A stretch of DNA of 64,000 nt from assembly GCA_016744795.1 (NCBI GenBank), contig JADGDR010000007.1:83430-147429 (forward strand), given 5' to 3'. Source of the stretch: Sulfurospirillum sp. GTDB lineage: Bacteria > Campylobacterota > Campylobacteria > Campylobacterales > Sulfurospirillaceae. The notes under the pieces were generated by a model. The model made no database searches, was not told the DNA's origin, and worked only from the letters and a program-made list of their open reading frames with translations. Position 1 is the stretch's first letter. Every line of letters starts with the position of its first letter. Shown in pieces: positions 9,156-18,380 of the stretch. The translations under genes and the position numbers were made by a program.

Positions 9156-11197
9156 TAAATTTTCTCTACAAAAGATGCAACAATATCTCTTTTTGTTCCT
9201 GAAAAGTTAATCTTTAGTTTAAATTCTCTTTTCACTTTGCTTATCTCAAAGACACGACCAATGCCAAAAATTTTATGTTTTACTAGGTCGCCTTTTCTGT
9301 AAGATGTAGTTTTTTCTAACACAAGTGAGCCTTGACAAACTCCACTCTCTTTCAAAAATCTACTCTTTGAAAGCTCTGTTCTTCGCCCTTTATAGAATCT
9401 GCTTTCAGAATAACTCAAGGTTAACTCTTCTTTGGCTCTTGTAATTGCCACGTAACCTAAACGTCTCTCTTCTTCTATATCACTTCCGTCTCCAACAAGT
9501 GGTAAGAAGCCCTCCTCCATGCCAATAACAAACAAGTAATCAAACTCTAAACCCTTACTAGCATGTATGCTCATAATAGAGATGTTTTCAGTATCCATGC
9601 CATCTTGGTCACTTTGAAGAGCTAGTTCATTCAAAAACTCATCTATGCTCATTTCAGGATTTTGTTTTACCATGTCTCTAAAAAGACCATAAAATTCATC
9701 TATATTTGAAACACGTTCAAGTGAATCAGGAAGTTGATCATAGTACTTTTTTACACCAAAAAGGTTTTCTAGCTCATCTATAATGTTATATGTTGCTTCA
9801 TTTGATACTTCTATAAGTCTTTCTAAATTCTGAGCAAACTCTATAAGTGCCTTGTAAGACTTTTTGCTTACCAAATCTTTTAGATCATCTTTTTTTCTTG
9901 TTATATATCCATAAATTGAGAGATGATTTTCGTATGCACTTTTTAATATCTTATCTAATGTTACTTTTCCTAGTCCACGTTTTGGTCTATTTATAATTCT
10001 TTTGATAGAGAAATCATCATTTGGATTTGCAATAATTCTTAAGTATGAAATCAAATCTTTTATCTCTGTTCTTTCATAAAACTTTACGCCTCCAACCATA
10101 TTGTACGGGACACCTATGCGGTTCAAGCCCTCTTCAAGTGAACGACTAAGTGCATTTATGCGGTAAAGTATTGCTATATTTTTAGGACTTGCACCCTTAT
10201 CAATAAGTACTTTTATTCTTTTGGCTACTATGGTTGACTCATTTTTTTCATCATGAGACTCTATAATAGAGATAGCAGTTCCCTCACCTTTTGTACTTTT
10301 TAAAACTTTCCCTAAACGAGAACGATTATGTTCAATAAGCTCATTTGCTGCTTTTAAAATATTTGTTGTTGAGCGGTAATTATTTTCTAGTTTTATTATC
10401 TTTGTATTTTTAAATTCATCTTTAAAATCTAAAATATTTTTTATGTTTGCTCCACGCCAACCATAGATACTTTGATCGTCATCACCAACAACACAAATAT
10501 TTTCATGAGTTGAGCATATCTTACGGATAAGTCTATATTGTAAGTCATTTGTATCTTGGTACTCGTCTACCATCACATACTGATATCTTTGGCTTGTCTC
10601 TTTACATAAATCTTCATTTTGATCTAAAATCTTATATGGAAGAACAAGCAAATCATCAAAATCAACTAAGTTATTCTCTTGTATATACTTCTCATACTGC
10701 TCATAAGTTTGGGCTATTTTTTTGTAATTTGGTTGTTCTGCTTTCTCCCAAGCTAACGCAGGATCCATCAAAGAGTTTTTATATCTTGAAATTTCATTTG
10801 CCACCAAACCAACTGGCATATCTATGCCAAAACTTTTTATAATTCTTTTTTTATCATCACTATCAATAACAACAAAACTATTTCTACGACCTAGTTTTTC
10901 CATATGAAATTTTAAAAACAGTAGTCCAAACTTGTGAAATGTACAAAGCAGTGGAGGATATGTCTTATCTTCTATAAGATTCATAGCGCGTTCACGCATC
11001 TCAGCCGCAGCTTTATTTGTAAAAGTAAGAGTCAAAATACTAGAAGCTGGAATTCCTTGAGCTAAAAGATATGCAAGTCTTGATGTAATTGTTTTTGTTT
11101 TTCCACTTCCAGCACCAGCAAGAATAAGCACTGGTCCATCTATGGTTTTAACAGCATCTTGTTGTGCCTCATTAAGTGATTCTAATATCTTTTCCAT
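9155..11197 (-). CDS. uvrD: UvrD/PcrA-family DNA helicase
   Basis: A superfamily 1 3'-5' DNA helicase of 680 residues. Motifs in order: LNEAQQDAV (Q motif), LAGAGSGKT (motif I, near 28-36), LTFTNKAAAEMR (Ia), VDEYQDTND (II), VVGDDDQSIYGWRGA (III), ENNYRSTTNIL (IV), MSIHASKGLEF (V) and YVAITRAKEEL (VI). The C-terminus has the PcrA-type YRKGDLVKHKIFGIG block, so it could equally be named pcrA. It is first gene of the uvrD-truB-csrA-ispE run. No TACATGTA palindrome in 2 kb. Confidence 0.93.
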   Translation of the reverse strand: MEKILESLNEAQQDAVKTIDGPVLILAGAGSGKTKTITSRLAYLLAQGIPASSILTLTFTNKAAAEMRERAMNLIEDKTYPPLLCTFHKFGLLFLKFHMEKLGRRNSFVVIDSDDKKRIIKSFGIDMPVGLVANEISRYKNSLMDPALAWEKAEQPNYKKIAQTYEQYEKYIQENNLVDFDDLLVLPYKILDQNEDLCKETSQRYQYVMVDEYQDTNDLQYRLIRKICSTHENICVVGDDDQSIYGWRGANIKNILDFKDEFKNTKIIKLENNYRSTTNILKAANELIEHNRSRLGKVLKSTKGEGTAISIIESHDEKNESTIVAKRIKVLIDKGASPKNIAILYRINALSRSLEEGLNRIGVPYNMVGGVKFYERTEIKDLISYLRIIANPNDDFSIKRIINRPKRGLGKVTLDKILKSAYENHLSIYGYITRKKDDLKDLVSKKSYKALIEFAQNLERLIEVSNEATYNIIDELENLFGVKKYYDQLPDSLERVSNIDEFYGLFRDMVKQNPEMSIDEFLNELALQSDQDGMDTENISIMSIHASKGLEFDYLFVIGMEEGFLPLVGDGSDIEEERRLGYVAITRAKEELTLSYSESRFYKGRRTELSKSRFLKESGVCQGSLVLEKTTSYRKGDLVKHKIFGIGRVFEISKVKREFKLKINFSGTKRDIVASFVEKI

Positions 11198-11275
11198 CTT
11201 CTCTTCTTTTTTAATAAATAAATAGTATTGATTATATCTAAAAATATTTAATATAAAATTTAATTAAATTTACAC

Positions 11276-11304
11276 TTGTAATTATTATTATTGTTTGTTA
11301 TAAT
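11276..11304 (+). promoter_or_regulatory. Candidate sigma-70 promoter of the LysR gene
   Basis: TTGTAA (11276-11281), 17 bases, then TATAAT (11299-11304), 25 bases before the LysR start codon. Confidence 0.5.
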
Positions 11305-11329
11305 AGTCTAAAATAAAAAAGGGTCCAAT

Positions 11330-12232
11330 ATGCTAAGAGACTTTAACAAAATAGAAACGTTTTTAACAGTGGTTAAGGAAAAAAGTTTTTCAAAAGCTTC
11401 AAAAAAACTAGGCATTAGCCAACCAGCAGTTACACAACAGATGAAAATTTTAGAAGATTACCTAGACACAAAAATTGTGGATAGAAAAAAAAATGGAATC
11501 AAACTAACTAAAACAGGTGAGCAATTCTACAAAGTAGTAATCAAACTAGAAAAAAGTATAGCAAATGCAGAAAAAGAGGTTATTAAAATCATAAATAAAG
11601 AGTTAGTTTTTATACTTGGTGCTTCTTTTATGATAGGAAATTATATCTTACCAGACTTTTTAATGGAAATTCAAGATGCCATAAAAAACGATGTTATGAT
11701 AAAAGTAAATGATTCTGAACGCATAACAGAAGAGTTAATGGATAAAAAAATAGATCTTGCTCTTTTAGAATCTCCTGTTTTCCAAGATGGTATCATATAT
11801 AGAGAGTGGATGGATGATGAGCTTGTACTAGTAAGTCGAACAGCTCTTCCTAAAACGGTAAAAGCAGATGAACTCAACTCTTTTAGATGGGTATGCCGAG
11901 AAGAAGAGTCACATACAAGACAAATCATAAAAGCTGAATTTGAAAAATTTGGAATTGACTGTGCATCCTTTGATATTAGAAGTATAGTTACTAGTTCAAC
12001 TGCTGTTAAGCAAACTATCTTAAAATCTTCTATAATTGATGGTACTCCTACAGTTTCTATCATTTCTAAACATATGATTGAAGACAGAGTAGAAAAAGGT
12101 GAACTATTTTATTCCAGAGTAAAAGGTGTTAAACTAATGCGTAAACTATATCTTGCTTACTCAAAAGAGAAAAAAACTGATGCCTTTATGGATAGTGTTA
12201 TAAACTATATCGTCAGTAAACGCAAGGTATAA
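11330..12232 (+). CDS. LysR-family transcriptional regulator
   Basis: A 300-residue LysR-type regulator. The N-terminal winged helix is clear: FLTVVKEKSFSKASKKLGIS followed by QPAVTQQMKILEDYL (residues 8-43). The rest is the periplasmic-binding-like effector domain. It lies between uvrD and the TonB-linked uptake cluster and points toward the latter, with a facing gene 4 bases away. Nothing shows that it regulates that cluster. The effector is unknown. Confidence 0.88.
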   Translation: MLRDFNKIETFLTVVKEKSFSKASKKLGISQPAVTQQMKILEDYLDTKIVDRKKNGIKLTKTGEQFYKVVIKLEKSIANAEKEVIKIINKELVFILGASFMIGNYILPDFLMEIQDAIKNDVMIKVNDSERITEELMDKKIDLALLESPVFQDGIIYREWMDDELVLVSRTALPKTVKADELNSFRWVCREEESHTRQIIKAEFEKFGIDCASFDIRSIVTSSTAVKQTILKSSIIDGTPTVSIISKHMIEDRVEKGELFYSRVKGVKLMRKLYLAYSKEKKTDAFMDSVINYIVSKRKV

Positions 12233-12236
12233 TTAT

Positions 12237-12929
12237 TTAGTATAACCTATAATATATAGGTATTTTCATAGTAATTGGTTTTTGTGTATTGGGAAAATAT
12301 ACGGATGCTTTTTCTATTGTTTGAAGTGAGTGTTTATCTAAAAAAGGATACTTTGAACTTTGAACAATAATTAAGTTTGTAATTTTCCCATCTGCGCCTA
12401 ATGTAAATTGTATTGTTACTTTTCCTTCTATTTTCATCAATTTTGCTCGTTTTGGATAACTTTTATATTGAAGAATTGTTTTGTGAATTTTTGCAATTAA
12501 TTCTTTTATTTCATCTAATTTTTCTTTATTTCTTTCAGCTTCTTTATTAACATTAGACGTGTTTTTTACTTTTTGTATCTTTATTGAGTTTTTTTCATCT
12601 GAGTGTTTAAATTTTTGTTTTATTGGTTCGATTTTAGGCTTTATTATCTCTTTTTTCTTTGATACAATTTTTGGTTTTATCTTAGATTGTATTATCTCTT
12701 TTTTCTTTGGTATAATTTTTGGTTTTATCTTAGGCTTTTGTTCTATCTTAGAAAAAGTAGACTTTTTTGTTTGTATTTTATTTACAGATAAATCAATAGT
12801 CCTAAAATCTAAAGTCTCTTTTATTAAAGTTTTTTGCCAAAATATTAAATAAAATGCTATTCCAAAACAGTGAATTACTGCTGAAACAATCAATCCAAAT
12901 AAAAACCTATTTTTCATCTTTAACAACAA
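12237..12929 (-). CDS. tonB: TonB-like energy transducer
   Basis: An inner-membrane anchored periplasm-spanning protein that passes ExbBD energy to outer-membrane receptors. An N-terminal membrane segment (about 10-32) is followed by a Lys/Pro/Ile-rich spacer containing a near-perfect tandem repeat of 16 residues (KIKPKI..KKKEII; DNA period 48, about 12643-12738). The C-terminal TonB domain includes YKSYPKRAK and IEGKVTIQFTLGADG. The true start may be the second Met (12917). It overlaps exbD by 11-23 bases. The cognate receptor is probably the one at 14588-16564. Confidence 0.88.
   Translation of the reverse strand: MLLKMKNRFLFGLIVSAVIHCFGIAFYLIFWQKTLIKETLDFRTIDLSVNKIQTKKSTFSKIEQKPKIKPKIIPKKKEIIQSKIKPKIVSKKKEIIKPKIEPIKQKFKHSDEKNSIKIQKVKNTSNVNKEAERNKEKLDEIKELIAKIHKTILQYKSYPKRAKLMKIEGKVTIQFTLGADGKITNLIIVQSSKYPFLDKHSLQTIEKASVYFPNTQKPITMKIPIYYRLY
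12245..12261 (+). terminator. Hairpin downstream of the LysR gene, inside the tonB 3' end
   Basis: ACCTATA (12245-12251), a 3-base loop, TATAGGT (12255-12261), then ATTTTCAT. It lies within the last codons of the facing tonB-like gene. Stem is AT-rich, so efficiency is uncertain. Confidence 0.45.
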
Positions 12930-13293
12930 TTTGAAAATTTTTATGCTCTTTTACTTTTAACAAATCTATTATACTAATGAAAATTTTAAACTTACTATTT
13001 TCATCACTTTTCAAAATAATAGGAAAATCTTTTTCAATTTTTTGAAGTTTTGTATCTAATTGATCTAAACTAACTTCTTTGTCATTTACATATATTAAAT
13101 TTTCACTATTAACAAGAATTTCAAAAGCTTTTTTTTGAATATTTTTTTCACTAGAAGTAGCTTTAGGGATATTAATATGTATTTTACCTTGATTAAGAAA
13201 AGTTGAAACTGTTAGAACAATTGCCAATAAAACTAACATAATATCTATAAAAGGAACAACATTTAAACCCTCTGAGCGTTTAAGATGTAGCAT
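12907..13293 (-). CDS. exbD: ExbD-family biopolymer transport protein
   Basis: A single-span partner of ExbB, 128 residues. [20 protein letters not shown] (residues 9-28) contains the membrane segment with the essential Asp that conducts protons. A periplasmic domain follows. It overlaps exbB by 14 bases and tonB by up to 23 bases, so exbB-exbD-tonB is one unit. Confidence 0.9.
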   Translation of the reverse strand: MLHLKRSEGLNVVPFIDIMLVLLAIVLTVSTFLNQGKIHINIPKATSSEKNIQKKAFEILVNSENLIYVNDKEVSLDQLDTKLQKIEKDFPIILKSDENSKFKIFISIIDLLKVKEHKNFQIVVKDEK

Positions 13294-13708
13294 TTACACT
13301 TTTCCATTTATTTAAAAAAACATCTACTTTTCTTAAATATGCAGTATATATCCCAAGAGTTGGAATAGCGACCAATAGACCTAGTGCTGTTGCTTTTAAT
13401 GCCATAGATAAACCAACTAGTATATTGTTTGTTTCAATACCACTTCCATTTCCCATATCAAAAAAAGTAACCATAATGCCAATTACTGTACCTAAAAGAC
13501 CAACATATGGTGCATTTGAATATATAATATAAAGAATTGTTAGATTTTTAGTTAAATCTATTTCTAGTATATTAATATCTTTATAAGTTTCAATTTTACA
13601 TGAACGATAATACAACCAACGCTCAATAGCATAAGCTAAAGCTAAAAAGCTCATCAGTCCTAAAACACTAAAAACAGCATAATCCATATATTCTTTAATC
13701 CACAACAA
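13280..13708 (-). CDS. exbB: ExbB/MotA/TolQ-family proton channel protein
   Basis: The proton-channel partner of ExbD, 142 residues with three membrane segments (about 10-28, 60-82 and 95-122). Signatures are [17 protein letters not shown] and [18 protein letters not shown]. The start appears to be TTG (13708-13706), with AAGGAT about 8 bases upstream; an ATG seven codons in is the alternative. A terminator-like hairpin separates it from the upstream methyltransferase gene. Confidence 0.9.
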   Translation of the reverse strand: MLWIKEYMDYAVFSVLGLMSFLALAYAIERWLYYRSCKIETYKDINILEIDLTKNLTILYIIYSNAPYVGLLGTVIGIMVTFFDMGNGSGIETNNILVGLSMALKATALGLLVAIPTLGIYTAYLRKVDVFLNKWKSVNATS

Positions 13709-13723
13709 TATTTATCCTTTTTA

Positions 13724-13755
13724 AAAAGGATCTTTATTTTACAAAAGATCCTTTT
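13724..13755 (-). terminator. Hairpin between the receptor operon and exbB-exbD-tonB
   Basis: Perfect 12-base arms, AAAAGGATCTTT (13724-13735) and its complement (13744-13755), with an 8-base loop. On the minus strand the 3' arm ends in CCTTTTTAAAA. It lies between the methyltransferase stop (13772) and the exbB start (13708) and probably terminates or attenuates readthrough. Confidence 0.65.
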
Positions 13756-13771
13756 AAGTAGCTAATAACTC

Positions 13772-14572
13772 TTATTTAGTCCAAGAAATAAGTGCCCAAC
13801 GGTTGTCTCTTAAAGGAGGAGTTATTTTATTATCAATACACTTCATATAAAAAGCTTTAATTAATTTTTCCTCATCTTCAGAAGTACCATCTAAACTCCA
13901 AGAAATTGAGTCTATATATTCATCAACAGATGCAATATTTGAGCATTTATTATCTGTAGGAATTATAAATTCAACTTTAGCATGAATCCCTAATTGGTAA
14001 AGAACATTAATTAAATAAATATAATCTGGTTTAGGAACAATATCTCTTCCCATAACCTGAAGAATTTCTTCATTCAAATAACTTTTACCAACTTTAAAGG
14101 TCAAATAAACAGCTTTTTTTGCATGTTTATCAAGCTTTATTAAAGCTGCTTTTATATCATCTACCTCTAAACAACGTGAAGCTAATACAATGTCACATAC
14201 AGGAACATTTTCCCATGTTCCTTCTATATCTTTTTGTATAGTCTCTATATTGTTTAAATTCAGTTCTTTTGCATTTTTTTCTAAAGCATCTAACATGTTT
14301 TCAGAAAAATCAAAAGCATATACTTTTTTTACTTTTGGAGCAAATCTTAAAGCAAAAGTTCCTGGTCCACATCCAACATCAAGGATATCTTCCACTTCTT
14401 CTAACTTCACTTTTTCTTCTATAGTATCATTATAGGTTCCATTGTGAATTTTATTATTCATCTCTTTTGCTTTTTTATTCCAAGAGTCTTTATCTTTTGT
14501 CTTATGTGAAGATGCACGTTTTTGTATGCTATATAACTTACTAAAGTCAATTGCTTCAATGTTACTATACAT
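13772..14572 (-). CDS. Class I SAM-dependent methyltransferase, metal-uptake cluster
   Basis: The 266-residue protein has the Rossmann motif I VEDILDVGCGPGTFALRF (about 59-76) and a motif II acidic stretch KVYAFDFSENML. The substrate is not recognisable. It lies 15 bases after the TonB-dependent receptor gene and is read with it and the ABC transporter genes. That suggests it modifies the imported chelate or helps release it, rather than a housekeeping target. It could instead make part of a metallophore, but no biosynthetic partner gene is present. Confidence 0.75.
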   Translation of the reverse strand: MYSNIEAIDFSKLYSIQKRASSHKTKDKDSWNKKAKEMNNKIHNGTYNDTIEEKVKLEEVEDILDVGCGPGTFALRFAPKVKKVYAFDFSENMLDALEKNAKELNLNNIETIQKDIEGTWENVPVCDIVLASRCLEVDDIKAALIKLDKHAKKAVYLTFKVGKSYLNEEILQVMGRDIVPKPDYIYLINVLYQLGIHAKVEFIIPTDNKCSNIASVDEYIDSISWSLDGTSEDEEKLIKAFYMKCIDNKITPPLRDNRWALISWTK

Positions 14573-14587
14573 ATTTATTACTCATTA

Positions 14588-16564
14588 TTAAAATGTATAA
14601 CGTAAATTTGCATAGTAATTACGTCCAGCTTCTGGTTGTCCTTCTGTATAGTAATAGTACTCATCAGTTATATTATTAATACCAGCAGAAAACTCAAGGT
14701 TTTTAACCATTTCATAAGTAACTTTTAAATCAATCAATACAAACTCTTTTGTTGTTGGATTACTTACTTTATTATCAACATAACGCTCACTCTCATATCT
14801 TACAGAAGGAATTACTTTCCATTTGCTTATAGGAGTATATTTTAGTCTTGCAGAAAAAGTATGCTCTGGAATTCTAATTATATATTTTACAGCAGGATCA
14901 GCACTTTTTGTTAAATCAGAGTTCACATAACCATAAGCAATATTAGTACTAATTTTATCATTCCAATAAGAATCAATAGAAATATCTACACCTTCATATT
15001 CAGCTTCTCCAATATTTTGACTTTGATCTTTGCCACTACTTAATTTAACTTCATCAATAAAATCTTTTGTTTTAGTAAAATAAAAAGCCGTTTTTATTAA
15101 ATGCTGTTGATTAAACATATGTTCAAACCCAACTTCATAATTCATTGATACTTCTGCTTCTAATTCAGGATTTGGAACAACTGAACCAAACCTTGTAGAA
15201 TATCTCTTATCTAATGAAGGCATGTTAGTTCTTTTTCCTACTGAGCCATAAACCATTGTCTCATCACTATATTGATAGTATAAAGCAGTTTGTGGAGATA
15301 TTGCATCTGTACTATAGTTATCATATTCACCAATATTGCCCCCGTCTCTATATTCGGCTTTTAATACTTTATTCTTATCATAAGAAGCACCTAAAACCCA
15401 TTTTAATTTATTATTTACCTTCAAAGCGTACTCTAATCCTAAAGATTGAGTCATTCCTTCTACTTTAATATCTTGCCCAACATTAAATGAAAAAAAGTTT
15501 TTATGATAATCATTTTTTTGCATCATAGAAATTTTTAAACTTTGAGTATCATTGATTTTTAAATCTAATTCAACATTACCACCAATACTATGGTCATCAT
15601 ATTTTGAAGTCCATTTTTCTTTAACTAAATCAGTAGATTTATATTGAACTAATTTATTATAAAATTTATCGTAATAAAAACGAGTTTTTATTGTATGTTC
15701 GCCTAATGCTGTTTTTGAAATAAAATAGTAACTTGTTTTATCCCAATCTGGCCATCTCCATGTACGATTTCTAAATCTAAAGCTTGAACCTTCATTTCCA
15801 TCTTCATAATCACTTGCATAAAAAGGATTACCTTTTTGGGCTCTTTGATTAATATAATTAAAAGAGTATTCATCAGTATCATTAGGAGTAAAACCAATCT
15901 TCAAATTCAATTTTCTATCTTTTGAATCTGAATTTTCTCTTTTTCCGCCATCTTCCATTCCTGCTGATTGAAAATCTGAAGGTAATCTAAAATAGTCTCT
16001 TTGATAATTTGAAATTGATAACAATCCATAATATAAACCTTGATTAGTTCCAAGAGTTACATGCTCTTCATGACCATTTCCACCAAATATGCCTGCACTA
16101 ATTTGACCTTCAAATTCTTTAGTTGGCTTTTGTGTAATTATATTTACAGCACCACCAAGAGTATTTGCTCCAAACATTGGAGATACATAACCTTTAGAAA
16201 CACTAATTTCTGATACATCATATGTTGTATATCTGCTTAAATCTGTTCCTTTATCATATGGGGTATACACAGGTATACCATCAATAAATATTGGTATATG
16301 ACTACTTTCAAATCCACGAATACGAATATCTGTTTCATTTTTTCTGCCGACTTTTTGAACTGAAATTCCTGGTAAACTTGTTAAGGCTTCAACAATATTT
16401 TTACTGTTTGTGTCCTCAATAACTTCTCTATCAACTGTTTGTGTAGTTTGATTTTGACTAATATCTGCCTTATCAATTACCTCTATTCTTCCTAAATCAT
16501 AAACTGATTCACCCGCGTACAATCCTGTAGCTAAAACTAAACTTCCTAAAAGCATTTGTTTCAT
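14588..16564 (-). CDS. TonB-dependent outer-membrane receptor
   Basis: A 658-residue outer-membrane beta barrel for import of a metal chelate, heme or cobalamin. A signal peptide (about 1-17, ending LYAGE) is followed by a TonB-box-like YDLGRIEVID and a plug domain containing LPGISVQKVGRKNETDIRIR and IPIFIDGIPVYTPYD. The C-terminus ends NYYANLRYTF with the terminal Phe of outer-membrane proteins. It follows the binding protein gene with no gap. Ligand is not predictable; by context it is the substrate of the adjacent ABC transporter. Confidence 0.9.
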   Translation of the reverse strand: MKQMLLGSLVLATGLYAGESVYDLGRIEVIDKADISQNQTTQTVDREVIEDTNSKNIVEALTSLPGISVQKVGRKNETDIRIRGFESSHIPIFIDGIPVYTPYDKGTDLSRYTTYDVSEISVSKGYVSPMFGANTLGGAVNIITQKPTKEFEGQISAGIFGGNGHEEHVTLGTNQGLYYGLLSISNYQRDYFRLPSDFQSAGMEDGGKRENSDSKDRKLNLKIGFTPNDTDEYSFNYINQRAQKGNPFYASDYEDGNEGSSFRFRNRTWRWPDWDKTSYYFISKTALGEHTIKTRFYYDKFYNKLVQYKSTDLVKEKWTSKYDDHSIGGNVELDLKINDTQSLKISMMQKNDYHKNFFSFNVGQDIKVEGMTQSLGLEYALKVNNKLKWVLGASYDKNKVLKAEYRDGGNIGEYDNYSTDAISPQTALYYQYSDETMVYGSVGKRTNMPSLDKRYSTRFGSVVPNPELEAEVSMNYEVGFEHMFNQQHLIKTAFYFTKTKDFIDEVKLSSGKDQSQNIGEAEYEGVDISIDSYWNDKISTNIAYGYVNSDLTKSADPAVKYIIRIPEHTFSARLKYTPISKWKVIPSVRYESERYVDNKVSNPTTKEFVLIDLKVTYEMVKNLEFSAGINNITDEYYYYTEGQPEAGRNYYANLRYTF

Positions 16565-17590
16565 CTATTCTCCTCTAATTAATTTTTTAACGTCTTTACT
16601 GCTTAAATCTATGTGTAAAAATAACTTATAAAATGATTTTATTTCTTCTTCTATATTAATTTTAAAATGTTCAGGATATAAAATATGGTGCATCCAAACT
16701 ATTCCTAAAATTCTCATCAAAGAAGGTGGGCGACTTACCCAATTAAAAGGAGAAATTGGCGAAAAATATATTTGTTTATTTCTAAAAGCTTTTAGCTTTC
16801 TCCAAGAACTGTTTTTATTGAGTGTTTCAAAAAAAGCTTTATTTGATACAAATATAACATCAGGGTCATATATGTACAGTTTTTCTAAGCTAATCTTACT
16901 TTTTTTAGTACTTCCTTTAAATGAAGCATCACACTGATAGACATTAATTCCTCCTACTAATGGAATTATTTGTGATTGCATATTTCCACTACATTCAGAT
17001 GTTAATCCATCAACACCTTGTGCAAAATAGACACTTTTTTTCTGTTTTTTTTCCAACGATATAACGCTATTTTTAACTCTTTGAAGGTTATTTTGAGCAT
17101 AATCAATAAGTTTTTTAGCACGTTTTTCTTTTTTTAAAAATATTCCCATAACATGAAGTGCTTCTTTAGTCTCTTCTATTGTACTTTGCCCTATATATGC
17201 AACAGGAATTTTAAAATGACCAAGTGTCTCTTCAAAATATTTTCCATTTTTACGAACTATGTCCCACATAAAAATCATATCTGGCTTTAAAGCAATAACT
17301 TTTTCTAAGTTAGCTTGATTCCCAGCACTGTAAAAACTTCCTAAAACAGGAAGATTACTTACCTTTGGCAACATATACTTTTTTTCTTCTTCAAAAAATC
17401 TGTAATTTACTCCAATCATCTTTTCAGGAGCTAATGCATATAACAAAGCTGTCATAGGAGGTGAAGCTGAAAAAACTTTTTCTGTCTTTTGCGGTACTAT
17501 TACCTCTCTTCCAACCATATCAATAGAGCTTTTAGCAAACAAAGCACTCTCAAATACTAAAACAGACAAAACACTTATAAATATTTTCAC
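16565..17590 (-). CDS. BtuF/CeuE-type periplasmic binding protein
   Basis: A substrate-binding protein of the TroA/BtuF fold, 341 residues, with a signal peptide ending ALFAKS near residue 20. It starts the mature part with IDMVGREVIVPQKTEKVFS, typical for iron-chelate, heme or cobalamin binders. ALKPDMIFMWD and the C-terminal LYPEHF...IKSFYKLF stretch support this. It touches the ATPase gene (1-base overlap at 17590) and the receptor gene. From memory it resembles Helicobacter CeuE proteins linked to nickel/cobalt uptake, so those metals are candidates beside iron. Confidence 0.85.
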   Translation of the reverse strand: MKIFISVLSVLVFESALFAKSSIDMVGREVIVPQKTEKVFSASPPMTALLYALAPEKMIGVNYRFFEEEKKYMLPKVSNLPVLGSFYSAGNQANLEKVIALKPDMIFMWDIVRKNGKYFEETLGHFKIPVAYIGQSTIEETKEALHVMGIFLKKEKRAKKLIDYAQNNLQRVKNSVISLEKKQKKSVYFAQGVDGLTSECSGNMQSQIIPLVGGINVYQCDASFKGSTKKSKISLEKLYIYDPDVIFVSNKAFFETLNKNSSWRKLKAFRNKQIYFSPISPFNWVSRPPSLMRILGIVWMHHILYPEHFKINIEEEIKSFYKLFLHIDLSSKDVKKLIRGE

Positions 17591-18369
17591 TAATTTTCCT
17601 TTTTTATAAATCCATATGACAACAAATGTGTCATACCTCTTTTGTGTGTAAATAATTCAGACTCAACTTGATAAACTTTTCTAATGTTTTCAGGACTTAC
17701 AACTACATTTGGTTCTCCAAATGACAAAATATTACGCTTATGTATCCATACAACTTTTTGAGATACTCTCAAAGCATGATTAGGATTATGTGTAGTTTGA
17801 ACAATTGTATGTCCTAAAAAAGTGAGTTCTTCCATTAAGTCTAAAAGCCGTATTTGATTTCCAAGGTCAAGACCAGTAACAGGTTCATCCATTATTATGA
17901 GTTCACTTTGTTGTGCCAACGCCCTTGCAATAAGTACTAATTGTCTTTGTCCACCACTTAAGTATCGATAAATTTTCTCAGAAAAAGATTCTATACCAAC
18001 TTGTGACAATGCTTTAAAAGCAATATTTCTATCGTTTGCACTGTAACTTAACCCAAATGACGAAGCATGAAATCGTCCCATTAAAACAACTTCTAATACG
18101 TTAAATTCAAAAGGAATTACAGTACTTTGAGGAACATAGGAAATTAAACTAGCACGTTTTTTAGTAGTAAGTTTTTTTGATTCAACCCCATCCAACAACA
18201 AAGTACCAGCATAAGGAAGAAGTCCAACAATTGCCTTTAGTAAAGTACTTTTACCACTTCCATTTGCACCCAATATTGAAAGTATTTCACCTTTTTTGAC
18301 GTTAAATGTTATATTTTCTATAATATTTTTTTTACCGTAGTTACATGAAATATTTTCTAATTTAAGCAT
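17590..18369 (-). CDS. FecE/BtuD-type ABC transporter ATP-binding protein
   Basis: The 259-residue cytoplasmic ATPase of the uptake system. It has Walker A LGANGSGKST (about 34-43), the Q-loop region ISYVPQST, the signature YLSGGQRQLV (about 135-144), Walker B LIIMDEPVTGLD and an H-loop VQTTHNPNHAL. It lies between the permease gene (11-base gap) and the binding protein gene. Confidence 0.92.
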   Translation of the reverse strand: MLKLENISCNYGKKNIIENITFNVKKGEILSILGANGSGKSTLLKAIVGLLPYAGTLLLDGVESKKLTTKKRASLISYVPQSTVIPFEFNVLEVVLMGRFHASSFGLSYSANDRNIAFKALSQVGIESFSEKIYRYLSGGQRQLVLIARALAQQSELIIMDEPVTGLDLGNQIRLLDLMEELTFLGHTIVQTTHNPNHALRVSQKVVWIHKRNILSFGEPNVVVSPENIRKVYQVESELFTHKRGMTHLLSYGFIKKEN

Positions 18370-18380
18370 ATTTGAACTCT

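Noticed and set aside
12559..12852. Hydrophobic Phe/Ile-rich open frame opposite tonB
   Set aside because: It is the complement of the Lys-rich TonB spacer and has no family or ribosome-binding site.
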